Shown here piece after piece: positions 49,001-61,000 of a DNA stretch of 64,000 nt (positions are counted from its first letter, which is position 1; every line of letters begins with the position of its first letter). Source of the stretch: Hydractinia symbiolongicarpus (Eukaryota > Cnidaria > Hydrozoa > Anthoathecata > Hydractiniidae); NCBI RefSeq assembly GCF_029227915.1, contig NC_079884.1, forward strand, positions 22,504,001-22,568,000. Reading direction: 5' to 3'. A program made the translations under genes and the position numbers. The notes under the pieces are model-generated. The model worked only from the letters and a program-made list of their open reading frames with translations. It did not search any database and was not told the origin of the DNA.

Positions 49001-52000
49001 TTGTAGCTCAATTGGAAGCAATAAATGCAGGGCCCTAATTAATAACAGTGCTATTAGGAACTGAATAATCTATTCTGGGTAAATAATAGTAATAATAATA
49101 ATGATTTTGTTTTTCTTCTTTTAGTTCAGCTTGTGAATCACTTATTTTCATGTTTCTTGGCGTGTCTTTGGTGCACAGTAAACACAACTTTAATTTCAGC
49201 TTTGTGTGTCTTACATTGCTTTTTACTACTATCTACAGAGCTATAGGTGAGTCTTCGTCACAATGGCAACTTTTGTTTCGACAGCATGCTCATACGGTAC
49301 TTACTAGATTTGGCGTCCCTATAATAATAGTTGTATTCTTTTTAAAATGGTAGCCAAATTGCTACTTTCTGTTAAGGAAGCGGGAAATAACAATGTCTAT
49401 GATAAAACAGGCAAAAATCGGAGGACCGGAATATGTACCACAGGCAAAAATCTGAGAACCGGATTATGTACAACAGGCAAAAATTAGAAGGCTGGATTTT
49501 GTACAACGAAAAAAATCTGAGGACCAGGTTATGTATGACAAAAATCTAAGGACTTTATTATGTTAGACACGCCACTTCTCATGATTTTTTTGTGGACTAA
49601 CGACTAGTCACTTGTATTAATACTTGTTTGTACCGCACCTTCATTTACCCACCCTGCTGAGTAATTTCTTTACTTTGTGCTAACTGGTGAACAAGCATTG
49701 AACTAAATACCAATGCAGAAAATTTGTATGATGGGTGAACTCCTGTAGATTTTTTCATGGCCTTACGACTAGTCCCTATACCAATAGCTATATCCTGTTC
49801 AAGATGGTAGCTGGTATCGCTACTTTGTGCTAAGGATGCATGGGATGTATGAGACAGGGGGAATCTGGTGTCCGGAATATGTATAATAGCATAATCCTTC
49901 ATTACTCAAAAACATATAGTATTAATAGTAGAATAATAGGATTATGAATTGGTTGTTATGAAAAAATATAGGCACACAAAACACTTATTTAAATTAGAAT
50001 CACTTTTAGCCACAACTTGTTTTTCCTTTTACTTGCATATTTATTTTTGGGTTGAAATCTAGGATTTAAGATTTTAGGGAAATTCTTACGTTGTAAAAGA
50101 ATTTATTTTAATTTTCCTGTATTACATAGTAAATATTGAAAGTATAGTGGAAAAATACATACATAACCAAACCTTAAAACATTTATTTTTTAGGTGTTGT
50201 GTTTTTAACTGGTGTTGCAAATCGATTTGGTCGTCTTACAAAAGTAAAGAGAGTTGAACAATTTATCATGGTAAGAATTTATATTTTTTACTCTGGTTTT
50301 TTTTGGTTTAATGAAAAACCACAGAATTTTGGAATCCAGTCTTTTTGCTAAAGATGCAAAAGTTAACAAAAATCCAAAGATACAATATACGTGTTGAAAA
50401 GTTCAGAGGAATTCCATTTCTTGAACAAATCTCCTTCCTTATACAAATTCCTTAAACCTGTTTAAGCGACTGTTCATCTATCTCTTTTTACTTATGTTTT
50501 CAGCTTTATTCCCAACAAAATATATAATCAATTCTGAATTTAGAGTTATGGTGGACTACGTGGAGCTGTTGCATTTTGTTTGGCTATCTTAATCAAATCT
50601 TCTGGTGTCAGTGACTTTCGTAATATCGTTGTTACAACAACTATAAGTGTGGTTATATTCACAGTGTTCATACAGGTATAACTTTTTCTCACTGAAAAGC
50701 AGTAATTATTGTACTGTAGTAGCTATTATTTTCAGCTATACTTAATAAGATGCAATAACTTGCATTGCTATATAACAGTTGATTCTAACTACAAAAAATA
50801 ACATATGAATACAAATACTCATTTAACTATAAAAAAAATAGTTTGCATCAAAATATACTTTAGGTTTAGAAAAAAAGGCGACTCTCAAGATCAAAATACT
50901 TGTTTTATAACTAAATCAATGTTTTAGGGAACCACAATCAAAAAGTTAGTTGAAGTTTTGGGTGTTAGAAGATCACAGAAGCGAGAGAAATCCATGGCAG
51001 AAACCTTAAATGACAGGGTGAGTATACTAAAAACATTACATAATATTTTAGAACTAGTCTTTAGCTTGTGTAAACACCTTGGCAAGCATCAAAAAAATAT
51101 CCAACTTATAAGGTCCCGTATGGCAGGCAAGCAATTGGTATTATTAATATAGAGAAGCAGATCTTTTTATCGTGCTGAGTTTTATGCCTGATTGGAATAT
51201 ATTTGATTTTGACCTAAAATAGTGTACTTTTTTTGTTTTAAGTTATCAATTATAAAATCGTCATAAAGGATTTTGTAACAGGCCTAACTTTCTTGATGTA
51301 TTCATAGGTTCTCTTAATTTCGTAGCTGCTTTAAAAAGTAACTTGAAAAGTTTTTCTTTTGACTTATTGAATCAAGACTCGAAATTCAGCCCAATATTTT
51401 GCAAAAACAAAGACAACTAAGGGGTTAATTACATGGGAAGTTTCGCCCCACACTTAAATTTATATCAATTAAGTAATGTATTAGCAGTCATAGCGCGGTA
51501 ATTTCGACGCTGGAAACTTTAAAAAATGGCAGCTTTTTAATATAAACAAAGGTATTTAGTAAGTTATTATTGAACCAATTTATGGGTTTATTTTGTCTTT
51601 AACCACAAATTATATGGGTTGATAAGTATTTATCTAATTCATCAAGGCAAAATGAACTCATTAATGATGCTGCAAAAACTGTTAAGGGAGAAAAGCATAT
51701 TTGAGAGTTGAGAAAAACAAATATTACACATTTTGCAAAGTAAGCATATCTCCAGGCTGATCAAAATTTACAATTACATGGAGTTTGGCCCCGGCTGAAA
51801 ATTCCAGCTCTGTTCACATTTTGACAGGCATTCCCTAAGGAAACCGAAGTAACTTTTTAGCCTGGTCACTTGGAATGAATAATCTTATGTAATATATTCA
51901 AATACGTTTAATTTTTTATTGTTTTGCAATTTTGAGAGTAATTGAAGTGTCTTAAAACTTTATGTCATTTAATTCTCTTTCCAGATGCTTGGTTACATGG

Positions 52001-55000
52001 TGGCAGGTGTTGAAGATATCATAGGTGTACACAGGAATGGCTATTTTATGGTATGTAGTAAAGTATATTATTTGGCTAGAAGAACTGCTTTAAAGCACAA
52101 GTTTTCAATTAAAATTTTTTAAAATTAATATTAATTAGTAGCTTGTTTTGCTATCTCCTTTTTTCTCGGTTTTAGAATTTACTTGCATTTTTAAATCGCA
52201 AATATTTACGACAATGGTTAGAGCGTGATCCTGATTTGTTTTTGGATGAAGATTTGGTGTATGCAGAAAGAAGGATGGCGTTTAAGTATGTAAAAAATTG
52301 TTTTTTTTGTCTGAATATTATATAGTATCTTGATGTTTTTTGATCAAAGTGTCCCTTTATGTCAATTTAAATGGTTTTAGCAATTGTCTCTAGACATATT
52401 GCTTTATAAAGTTTACCACTTTTAACTTTAATTATTCCCTTAATCATATAAGAAAAACAGTAACATACTAATCGGTTTTATAAGCCATTTTTTAAATTGA
52501 TGACATAAAAACATAACCAAGTGAAAACGAAATTTCCGTAGTATACAAAAATATAATTGTGGTTCATCTACCATCTTATTCGAATTTATTTGAACTTGCA
52601 AAGTGTAAAATCAAACGATTTTAATTTGAGTGTCAAAAGTTTTAAGTGTAAAAATTAAATATCCTTTTTTTTCTACTTTGATAGCTTTTGAATATTAACC
52701 TAAAGAAAATAGCTTTGACTTTTTCGTTTACATAAGATAAATTATTTTTCAGATGAGATGCAGTCAGGTGATGTTGTGCTGTAAAATAAAATACCCTCAG
52801 TGTACAGACCCCGCAAGCTCAGATTGTACTTTTGACGTCAGCCTTATTTCACAGTACAACATCAGAACTGATTGGTATCCTTTAACTTCCAACTTCTACA
52901 AGAGTAATTTGAGAAAGACATTCTAGTTAATTTGACATCATTTCACGTGATGGACAATATGTCCTGCACAGAACGCTGTCATTGTAGTTTTATTGTGGGG
53001 CAGCTTGATACAAAACATCCTCGTAAACGTCAATTTACTCATTGTTTAAACAATGATGGGTTGGGATATTTATTTATTTATTTCAGGTTTGAAGTGAACT
53101 TGCAGAATGCTGTAATAGGCCTTCTAATGGCAGTCTTTTTGAAGCGTCATAAATCATAATAACATGAATAAAATTGCAAATAAATTTTATCTTTTTTATA
53201 GACATGCTTTATGTTATGCTACCAACCCTTCAATGATACTGGCAAGGTAATCTTAATTAAATTGGATAAATTTATGTTCTTTTGTTTATGTAACATTTAG
53301 CCTCATACTACCGCCGCCCTAAAAAATATTTTTAAAGGGTTCCAATTTAAATACATTTTGATATTAAAAGGTGTCTTTGTCTTTATGACTTTATGACCAG
53401 GAATTTTTACTCTGTAATAAATAAAAAAGCTAGTTGTTTATACTTTTTTAAAAGAACACCCCTTTTAGGATTAAAATTATGTGTTAGTGTATGTTCTGAT
53501 TTTCTGTTCATAATATTTCTTTCCCACTCTTTATTGTGGCAACTTATAGTGGCTAAATGTTGTTTTTATCAATGGATTGATTGTTCTGTATTTTTTTACA
53601 TTTATTTTATTTATAAATAACATCTATACAGGACGTATATATTTCAACAAACCTAATTTCTGCTACCAATATGTGTCCTGTCCATGTAATATCTACAACC
53701 CTAGACAAAAATATTGACACAAAGTTTTGTCGGCATTTCTAAATTGTGGACAATTTACATCCTCTGAATATATCCTCTGAACATTGGCAAGTTTAAAAGC
53801 CTGAATCTAATATATAAATAACATATGCAACTGCTTTTGGTGACGAATTTCAAAATTGCTGTCCTGTATTCACATATTTTGACTAGGAACTGCTTTGATT
53901 GATTGTAGAATAGTAACACTTAAAAACATATACATTGGTAAAATTGTAAGATAATCCAAGTAAACTAAAAATTAGGTCAAAATGTTCAATGTTTTATTTT
54001 AGAGAAAATGACGAAGCTGAACTCAACGACTTAAAGAAAAATCCTTCTATAGCTATGCAGTTAGCATTGAAGTAAGTTTAAATAGAATCTTTTAAATCTG
54101 TCTAAATATTTCCTGTAATCCAATATTAAATTGCATTTTTAACATCAGTTCTTCCGAATACACACCTTAAACTGTTTTCAATTATTAACTGTTGTCATGA
54201 TCTAGTGTTTCAAAGTTTTTTAGAATACTATTTTCAATTATTAAATGTTGTCTAGTGATGATCTAGTGTTTCAAAGTTTTTTAGAATACTATTTTCAATT
54301 ATTAAATGTTGTCTAGTGATGATCTAGTGTTTCAAAGTTTTTTAGAATGCTATTTTTAATTATTAAATGTTGTGTAGTGATGATCACGTGTTTCAAAGTT
54401 TTTTAGAGTGTTATTTTCAATTATTAAATGTTGTGTAGTGTTGATCTAGTGTTTCAAGCTTTTTTGGGGAGTTATTTTCAATTATTAAATGTTGTCTAGT
54501 GATGATCTAGTGTTTCAAAGTTTTTAGAATGCTATTTTCAATTATTAAATGTTGTGTAGTGATGATCTAGTGTTTCAAAGTTTTTAGAATGCTATTTTCA
54601 ATTATTAAATGTTGTGTAGTGATGATCTAGTGTTTCAAAGTTTTTTAGAGTGTTATTTTCAATTATTAAATGTTGTGTAGTGATGATCTAGTGTTTCAAA
54701 GTTTTTTAGAATGCTATTTTTAATTAATAAGTGCTCTCTAGTGATGATCTAGTGTTTCAAAGTTTTTCAGAATGCTATTTTCAATTAACTTGTGTAGTTC
54801 TTTTTTTTTACTTTATAACTCGGTTTTACATTTTTACTGATGTATACATTAAAAGAGGAACATGCATAGGATTAAAACTTGACCCCCACTCATATAAATG
54901 TTAATCTTGAAATGTTCATAACACATTAGTATTAAACAAAAACGAGTGTTCGTTTTACCAATTCTTATTGCTAAAGTGGGCAGCAACCCACTGAAAATAA

Positions 55001-56984
55001 CTTTAGTAATTAATAATGAGAATTTTTTTTTCGAATTGTAAAAGGGTTACTACCACCTTATATAGTTAACCTTAGTTCGTATTATAGTAATGAGATTAGT
55101 AATTTTCTAAAAAACAATAAAATTATTAGCAGAACAGTTGTTACTCTGTTGGTTACACATTAAGTGAAGAAACAACACTGGAATTTATTGGAACTATTTT
55201 AGTGCATCAGGAACAATTTTCACCAGTTCCTGTAATTCGTTAATAACCTGCAACTTTCACTACTTTTAGGGCGCAAGAGGCAAAGGGACCAGAATGTGGA
55301 ATAATTGATATTAATATATTAAAAGGTTGGTTATAGTTTTGTAGAACACTTGAAATGGTTTTTTTATAATTTGATATCAATTTTTATGTAATATTTTCAA
55401 TTTTAAACGTATTTTTAGCTGATGGAGAGAACATACTAGAAGAAAACTCTGAAGCTTTCAATCAAAGAAGTATCACTGGTCTAATTCCAAAAGCAAGGAA
55501 ATTGGTAATCATCTTATCTGCTCAGCAATTTAATATAATTCTAGCTACAGTTATTTTGTGTTGTGAAGGAATTTTTTGTTTGAAACATGAATACCAACAT
55601 TTACCAATTACTTGGAAAATTCTGGAAATCCCAACTAGAAAACTAGAAAATTTGTGATCATAACCTTTGTGAACAGCGCTGTTGTCACGAATTATTTTCA
55701 AATGCATGAAGTACATAAAAAAAGAATAAAAATTACAATTTCGTTAAGTGATTAGGTATTTCTCATTCACATAATATGTTATATGAAAAGCAAAAGGTTC
55801 CAAAATCCGAACAACAAAATTTTATCAATCTTTTTTTACTGTTGCTTTAACCATATTTTTGATTACTTCCATGTTAGCGAACTTGTACTGTCTTCATACC
55901 CGATTTATATCACAAACATTCATCAATCCTTGTAAAGGAAATGGAACACTAAGGAACACTTATACTACCATTACGCTCTGACAAGTAACGATATAATTCT
56001 ACTCTGTGTGTCGTTAGCTTTAGTAACAGACTTGTATATTTTGTTTAGTCAAAGCGAACATATTCAAAACGAAAGTATACTTTGGATTCATTGGACGAGA
56101 AAGAAGCAGTAGAAGACCGTTACCTCAAATTGTATGAAATTTTATATCTATATTTTTTTATTGAATTCAATTTTATTTTAACGCTAAACGTTGATTTCAG
56201 TAATGTTGGAAGTGAAACATAATATTTCGTCTGTAACGAACCAGTACAGATTTCCACTCAAAGAACTTTTTTTTTTTTACACAGTGTGAACCGCATATGT
56301 TAATTTTTTATCAGTTTGTTTTCTTGATCTTGAGATCTTGTCAATTTTGGCATGAAATTTATTTGATCGAACAGCTTGGAAAATTAAATTTCTTTAAAAT
56401 GAATACAAATATAAGTTAGTACTCTTACCGTTAAAAAAAGATCTTTTAAACGTATTAAAATATGATTGGCGAAAATTAATCTAATTTATATTTTTGTCAG
56501 GAAACGTGAGGAGATAACACGTCGCCAAGCAACATCACATTCCAACAAACATCACCATCATCGTCGTCATCACCACCGTCATAAACACGCAAAGAAAAGC
56601 AGTCAAAAACCTGACATGGACACACTTCCTGAAATGACGGAAATGGAAAATCCAATAGTTGACGTAAAAGCGAAATATGAGATTAATGGTAGCGATAGCA
56701 ACAGCGATGACGAAGATGGCGGAATACATTTTAATGTGTCGCACAAAGCTGAAAATAAGAGCTTTGAGGACGAATATGGACCAAGTTTACCTGCCTCTTG
56801 TGATGCACCTATTTCTTCAACGCAATATGCAAACATACCAATATTAGACAATGCGCCAAAAAAATTATCAGGTCGTGATCAGGAGGGTTTACAAGAAGCT
56901 AAACGGTGGAGATCTTTTTCACTGGATTCAGCTGAAGATGTGCCAGCAAGTGACGATGTACGGGTAGATATATCAGAACCTTAA
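43069..56984 (+). CDS. Na+/H+ exchanger B (SLC9 family, NHE2/3/5-like), complete
   Basis: Exons: 43069-43285, 44390-44435, 44598-44639, 44858-44929, 45027-45108, 45279-45306, 45619-45719, 45917-45992, 47342-47409, 47573-47684, 48122-48203, 48621-48716, 49125-49246, 50194-50270, 50544-50675, 50928-51017, 51985-52050, 52176-52285, 53202-53246, 54003-54071, 55270-55325, 55419-55504, 56049-56131, 56501-56984: 813 codons plus stop, one frame, within the usual NHE size range. Residues 1-23 form a signal peptide; then NSTNSTNTS (three glycosylation sequons) and a first hydrophobic helix ending KIL. Key motifs: [24 protein letters not shown] (Asn-Asp ion site), [25 protein letters not shown]. The tail contains KYTLDSL, a His/Arg patch ([18 protein letters not shown]), an acidic [10 protein letters not shown] and ends ISEP, with no PDZ ligand. 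Start chosen as the first ATG before the signal peptide. Intron positions match NHE-A throughout. Polyadenylation signal candidate at 57283. Confidence 0.95.
45307..45362. repeat. GTT-rich microsatellite
   Basis: TTG/TTT-rich run ending in five GTT units, just after the 28-bp exon at 45279-45306 of NHE-B. Confidence 0.7.
45825..46000 (+). repeat. Gene-conversion tract shared with NHE-A
   Basis: Partner of 9462-9636. The exon part (45917-45992) differs from NHE-A at one base only; the 90 bp of intron before it differ by one substitution and one inserted base. Confidence 0.8.
45993..47341 (+). other. NHE-B intron between the two halves of the Asn-Asp motif
   Basis: 1.35 kb, AT-rich, no gene or repeat recognised. 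The intron splits the Asp codon (G|AT) of the ion-binding pair, as in NHE-A. Confidence 0.6.
48807..49110 (+). mobile_element. tRNA-derived SINE
   Basis: Begins with a tRNA-like head: TGGCCTCCGGGTAGAGCG (A-box-like) and about 35 bases later GGATTCAAATC (B-box-like). A tRNA-unrelated body follows (GACTATAAAAGTC...GCATACCTTTT) and then an AATAATAATA-type simple tail (49078-49101). The related element at 59018-59235 shares GCATACCTTTT. It lies in the NHE-B intron a few bases before the exon at 49125. Confidence 0.65.
49247..50193 (+). other. NHE-B intron, repeat-bearing
   Basis: Apart from the degenerate tandem repeat, no recognisable feature. Confidence 0.5.
49380..49560. repeat. Degenerate 40-bp tandem repeat
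   Basis: Four to five worn copies of a unit like CAGGCAAAAATCxGAGGACCGG followed by ATTATGTACAA. A further, more distant copy of the surrounding block (AGATGGTAGC...GCTACTTTGTGCTAAGGA) lies at 49740-49900, so the whole 49250-49900 stretch may be a duplicated older repeat. Inside an NHE-B intron. Confidence 0.55.
51018..51984 (+). other. NHE-B intron
   Basis: Nothing recognised; no similarity by eye to the matching NHE-A intron at 22016-22673. Confidence 0.5.
52286..54002 (+). other. Two NHE-B introns flanking the 45-bp exon 53202-53246
   Basis: No gene or repeat family recognised. Small open frames at 52932-53159 and 53393-53620 look like chance. Confidence 0.5.
54174..54790. repeat. Minisatellite, about 61-bp unit, about ten copies
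   Basis: Unit core: TTTTCAATTATTAAATGTTG, then TCTAGTGATGATCTAGTGTTTC and AAAGTTTTTTAGAATGCTA. Ten head-to-tail units with few differences between neighbours and worn outer copies. Lies in the intron between exons 54003-54071 and 55270-55325 of NHE-B; not present in NHE-A. Confidence 0.92.
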
Positions 56985-58040
56985 GTTAATTTCGCAAGTT
57001 TTTTTATGCAACGTGCTTAATAATAATTTTCTCTTGAATATTGTGGAAAAATTGTTTACTGTGATGAATTCTAAGTGATTTATTTATATGTATATTATTA
57101 GATGTTATTTTTTTATAGTTATCTTTATTAGTTATTTTCTATCACTATTTTTGGCATAAAGTCAATTAGGGTAAAATTTGTATTTTTTTTTTGTTGTTCT
57201 GTTTTAATTTTTCTAGAGAAGTTGTTTTTAGACCAAATTCTAGCAATTGTCTCGTCTATAGATTAGAAGTTTCTTCAATAGCAATAAAGGTTCATATCAC
57301 CTCAAGTTCTTCCGACTTACAATTCTTTCATATATAATTTTTTATATGTTAAAAATATTTTGATATGATTTATTTAAATTATTAAAATTAATTTTGAGTT
57401 GACATAATATTAAGTTAGAGTTTGCAGCTATGGTTTTTTTCCTATATCAGCTACAGAGACCCCCTAGAATTTTCATCGAAGCGAATCTAAAGATCTAAAC
57501 TGGATAGATGATTAAGAAAAATTAAAAAAAATATTTTAATTTCGTTATCATAGTTTTTATTTTGAATTATTTTGTTTTTATTAGCATTTTCTTGTATGTA
57601 ATTATATAAAAATGATTGTATTTAATATTTGAGAAGTATAATAATTGTCTTCATTCATAAAAATAATTCGTTTATCTTGAAAATGATACAAAAATTAATT
57701 TTATCAAAAGAGAAATTTGGCCACTGGACTTACAGATATTATTGTATCAGTTTGTCTGACAGACAAAGTCAAAATGACAGTTGGTACTGAGAAACCGAAA
57801 CATAATTCTCCTTATAATTACCATGACAATTTTAGACAATGTAGCAAAGAATTAATGCAGTTAGTGCTTTCAAAATTTACAGTTCAGATTTCCCTTTTTA
57901 TCCACTTAAGCTTAGTCTAAAATTTTCTAAACATGGCTTTTTTGTAGTGGCAATTTCTTTTTCGCCTAAATATTAGAAACAGTAGCTCGTTTTTGAAACT
58001 TGTAACAAGATGCTTTTAATGTATTTATTTAGAAAATAGT
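56985..58040. other. NHE-B 3' flank and TUBD1 upstream region
   Basis: AATAAA at 57283-57288 is the likely NHE-B polyadenylation signal. A splice-acceptor-like TTTATTTAG ends at 58032, eight bases before the TUBD1 start codon. No other gene seen. Confidence 0.55.
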
Positions 58041-61000
58041 ATGTCAATAATTACAATTCAAATTGGACAATGCGGAAATCAAATTGGTACTGGTATGTTT
58101 TCATTGCTATCCCAAGATGCATTGCAACCTCCTCAATTTACATCCCATGATTCCACAGAAAATATTGTATACAAACAAGACACGATGGAGAAATACTTCA
58201 CGGAGAAGAAAAATGGTAGCATAGAAGCGAAAGCTGTGTTGGTTGACATGGAACCCAAAGTTATTCAGAAGTGTAAACAAACTGCTAACCAAACAGGTTG
58301 GTTGTTGAACCCTTCATCGATCTTCTTTTATAAATATTGAAGCTACAAACTATGATAAGTTTTAAAATCTCTTTGAAATCTCCACTTTCCCCTTACTTTT
58401 TCACCTTAAATACCATTTAAATTGGGAATATACGATTTTTACATGAAGACCAATTTTAAGATTTTAACTACGTAAATGGTTTATTTTTTGCCCAGAGTTA
58501 ATTTTTATAAAAACAGAATTTAGAACTTTCATGAAAACTTATTCCATAAAATAATGTTGCTGGGTGGCTGTTGTAGCTGAACAGAAAAACGACAGATTAT
58601 TGCATGTGCATTTATTTAAACCGAAGTTGCAAGAGAGTTATTTTATGAAAACCACATTTCACATGAAAAGGAGCAATGCTGGAAGAACTCCGCGCGGATT
58701 TGCAACAAAATTTTGGAACTTTTACATAACATGTTGCGGCCTGTGATTTTGTGTCAACCGTAATTTCAGAAAGTTATTTAATAAAACTATTACACTCAAA
58801 TGCTATTTCGTTTTGTTTTTTTCAATTTTACAGAGCTTATACATTTGTTTTAACAGTAGGTAAAAAGTCATCCTTCTTAATAAAGAAGTATATATTCCTT
58901 GGCAAGTTTGCTTTAATTACGATTTTAAGCATTTAATTTGAATATACCAAATGTACACCCCATTGCAAATTAATCGGATAATGCAATCGCCTAACGGAAA
59001 AATTTAAATATTTTCGATTTGTAGTGCGTGGTCCTCTGGGTATGGAGTTCGCTTCGTAATCACAAGGTCCGTGGTTCGGTCCACAGCGCGGGCATGTTTC
59101 GCAAGTGTCTTTACTACAGCTACGGGTCAACCCATGTCATGTGAGGGAAATTGGGTACGTAATGCCGGTGTATACTTTATGCATACCTTTTACAGGACCG
59201 ACATTTATTTTAAATACTGAAGTGGCTATATCTTGTAGAAATATTCGGAATAATAATAACAATCATAATAAAAATACAGATTTTTTGTACAGAAAGGTGT
59301 AAAAATGGTTTTTTACGCCTTGTTTAGATTGTTTGTTTAGCTGATTATTTTTTGTGTGTGCTTTTTGTTGTGTAACTAGTGGAGCATCTTGACGCAGCAA
59401 GTGAATTTTGAGGTTCTGTTTTCTTCCCAAAAGCTGCTTTGCTAATGATCACAGGTTTTTTTGTTGTGTGGATAGTTCTAGAATCTTAGTTAAAATTGTA
59501 TTGAGACAAGATTTTCGAAGTTCCACCGGAAGTATATTATGTAGGCCGTTTCTTTATTAGATATACTTGTCAAAGTTTATTGTCAATGCTTGAAGAGGAC
59601 TTAGGATCTTAGGTTATTTGGTTAGATCGGAACTCTTAAATGTGCTAATTGTTGCTGACATCAGCATTTTCCCCGAATTTTAGAGCAACGTTGGCTTTGA
59701 CGGGGAATCTTTCGTAATTTGAGCTTGCTAAAAAGGTTGACTAGCGAGAGTTGGTACGTAGCATCGTGTGTAAAGTAGCGATTTTGCAGGCTACCAGCTA
59801 AACTTTTGACCATGGTTTTTCTCGCCCTTCTTTTTGACCAACTATTTCCTACAACTTCTCCAATAAAAAAATAATACATTTTCAATACTTTGATAGGACC
59901 TTCTACCTTATTTTCGCATATCCTTACGGGAACGTATGTAGCAGGCTATAGAACTATAAAACGACAATATAAAAGACACCCTCCATGCAGTTTGTGTTCA
60001 CTGTGGTCATTTTTAAGACAACAGACGGAAAACTATATTTTCTTATCCAAAAGAATATTTGCAAAATTTCTTTGATTTACTTTAAACCTATTTATGCTGT
60101 CATGATTATTAAGTCCATTTCAATTTTGTAGAGTGGTCATTTTTGCTACATGCATCAGCAGGTTGATACTACCAAATTACCGTTAAAATGGCATATTTAA
60201 AAGAAGCCCCCTCCCTCCCTACCTCTACATAGAAAAGAAAAGCTCCTCCCTGGCATGCAGACAGACAGACAGACAGTGTAGATGTAGAAATAGGAAAGTC
60301 TTGCATTGCACACTGGGTGTGGCACTGTAGACAAATTGTTCCCCACCCTTTTAGCGTATTGAAATTATTTGCGGATTTCTTTGCAAGGCCGTATTGCGTA
60401 TTTAACTATTTCCATGCTGTTTCTTGATTATTAAGCGGTTTTTAATTTTGTGTCATAGACTTAAAATATTACAGTTAAGCGCTTAACATAAATTGTAACT
60501 GGTTAAGCCTTCGTGTTGACCCTTTAGTCATAGATGCAAATCTCACCGGCAAATTTCGTAAAAAAGTTTTGACATCTCATATAGTACGTATTATCTTTTG
60601 GAAAAATAATTCTCCTAAATGCTGTGTTAAGCAGAGAAAGCTTTAGCTAAAGGAGCCATTTATCCTATATTTAGGCAATGCCTTGAGTTCAACCTGGCAT
60701 GTTCACATACCGTGACTCTATGAATTAGTATAATACCCTGCGTAATACACCATTGGAACTCAATCTGTAAAAATTAGTTTAAAGGATATCAGATGTGTCT
60801 TTTCCACGAAATAAGGTTTTAAAACTAACCCGCTGAAAATAGTTTTTGTTTTTACTGAAAATGCATTAATGTATCATGTTATATACCATACCCCATCGTT
60901 GCTGAAGCTTTGCTAAGTTTTTACTAGATACTCGACATTTTTTATTCTACGGAAAAAGATTTCCAACAATTTGTTAACACAGGAGATGTTACTTGATCAG

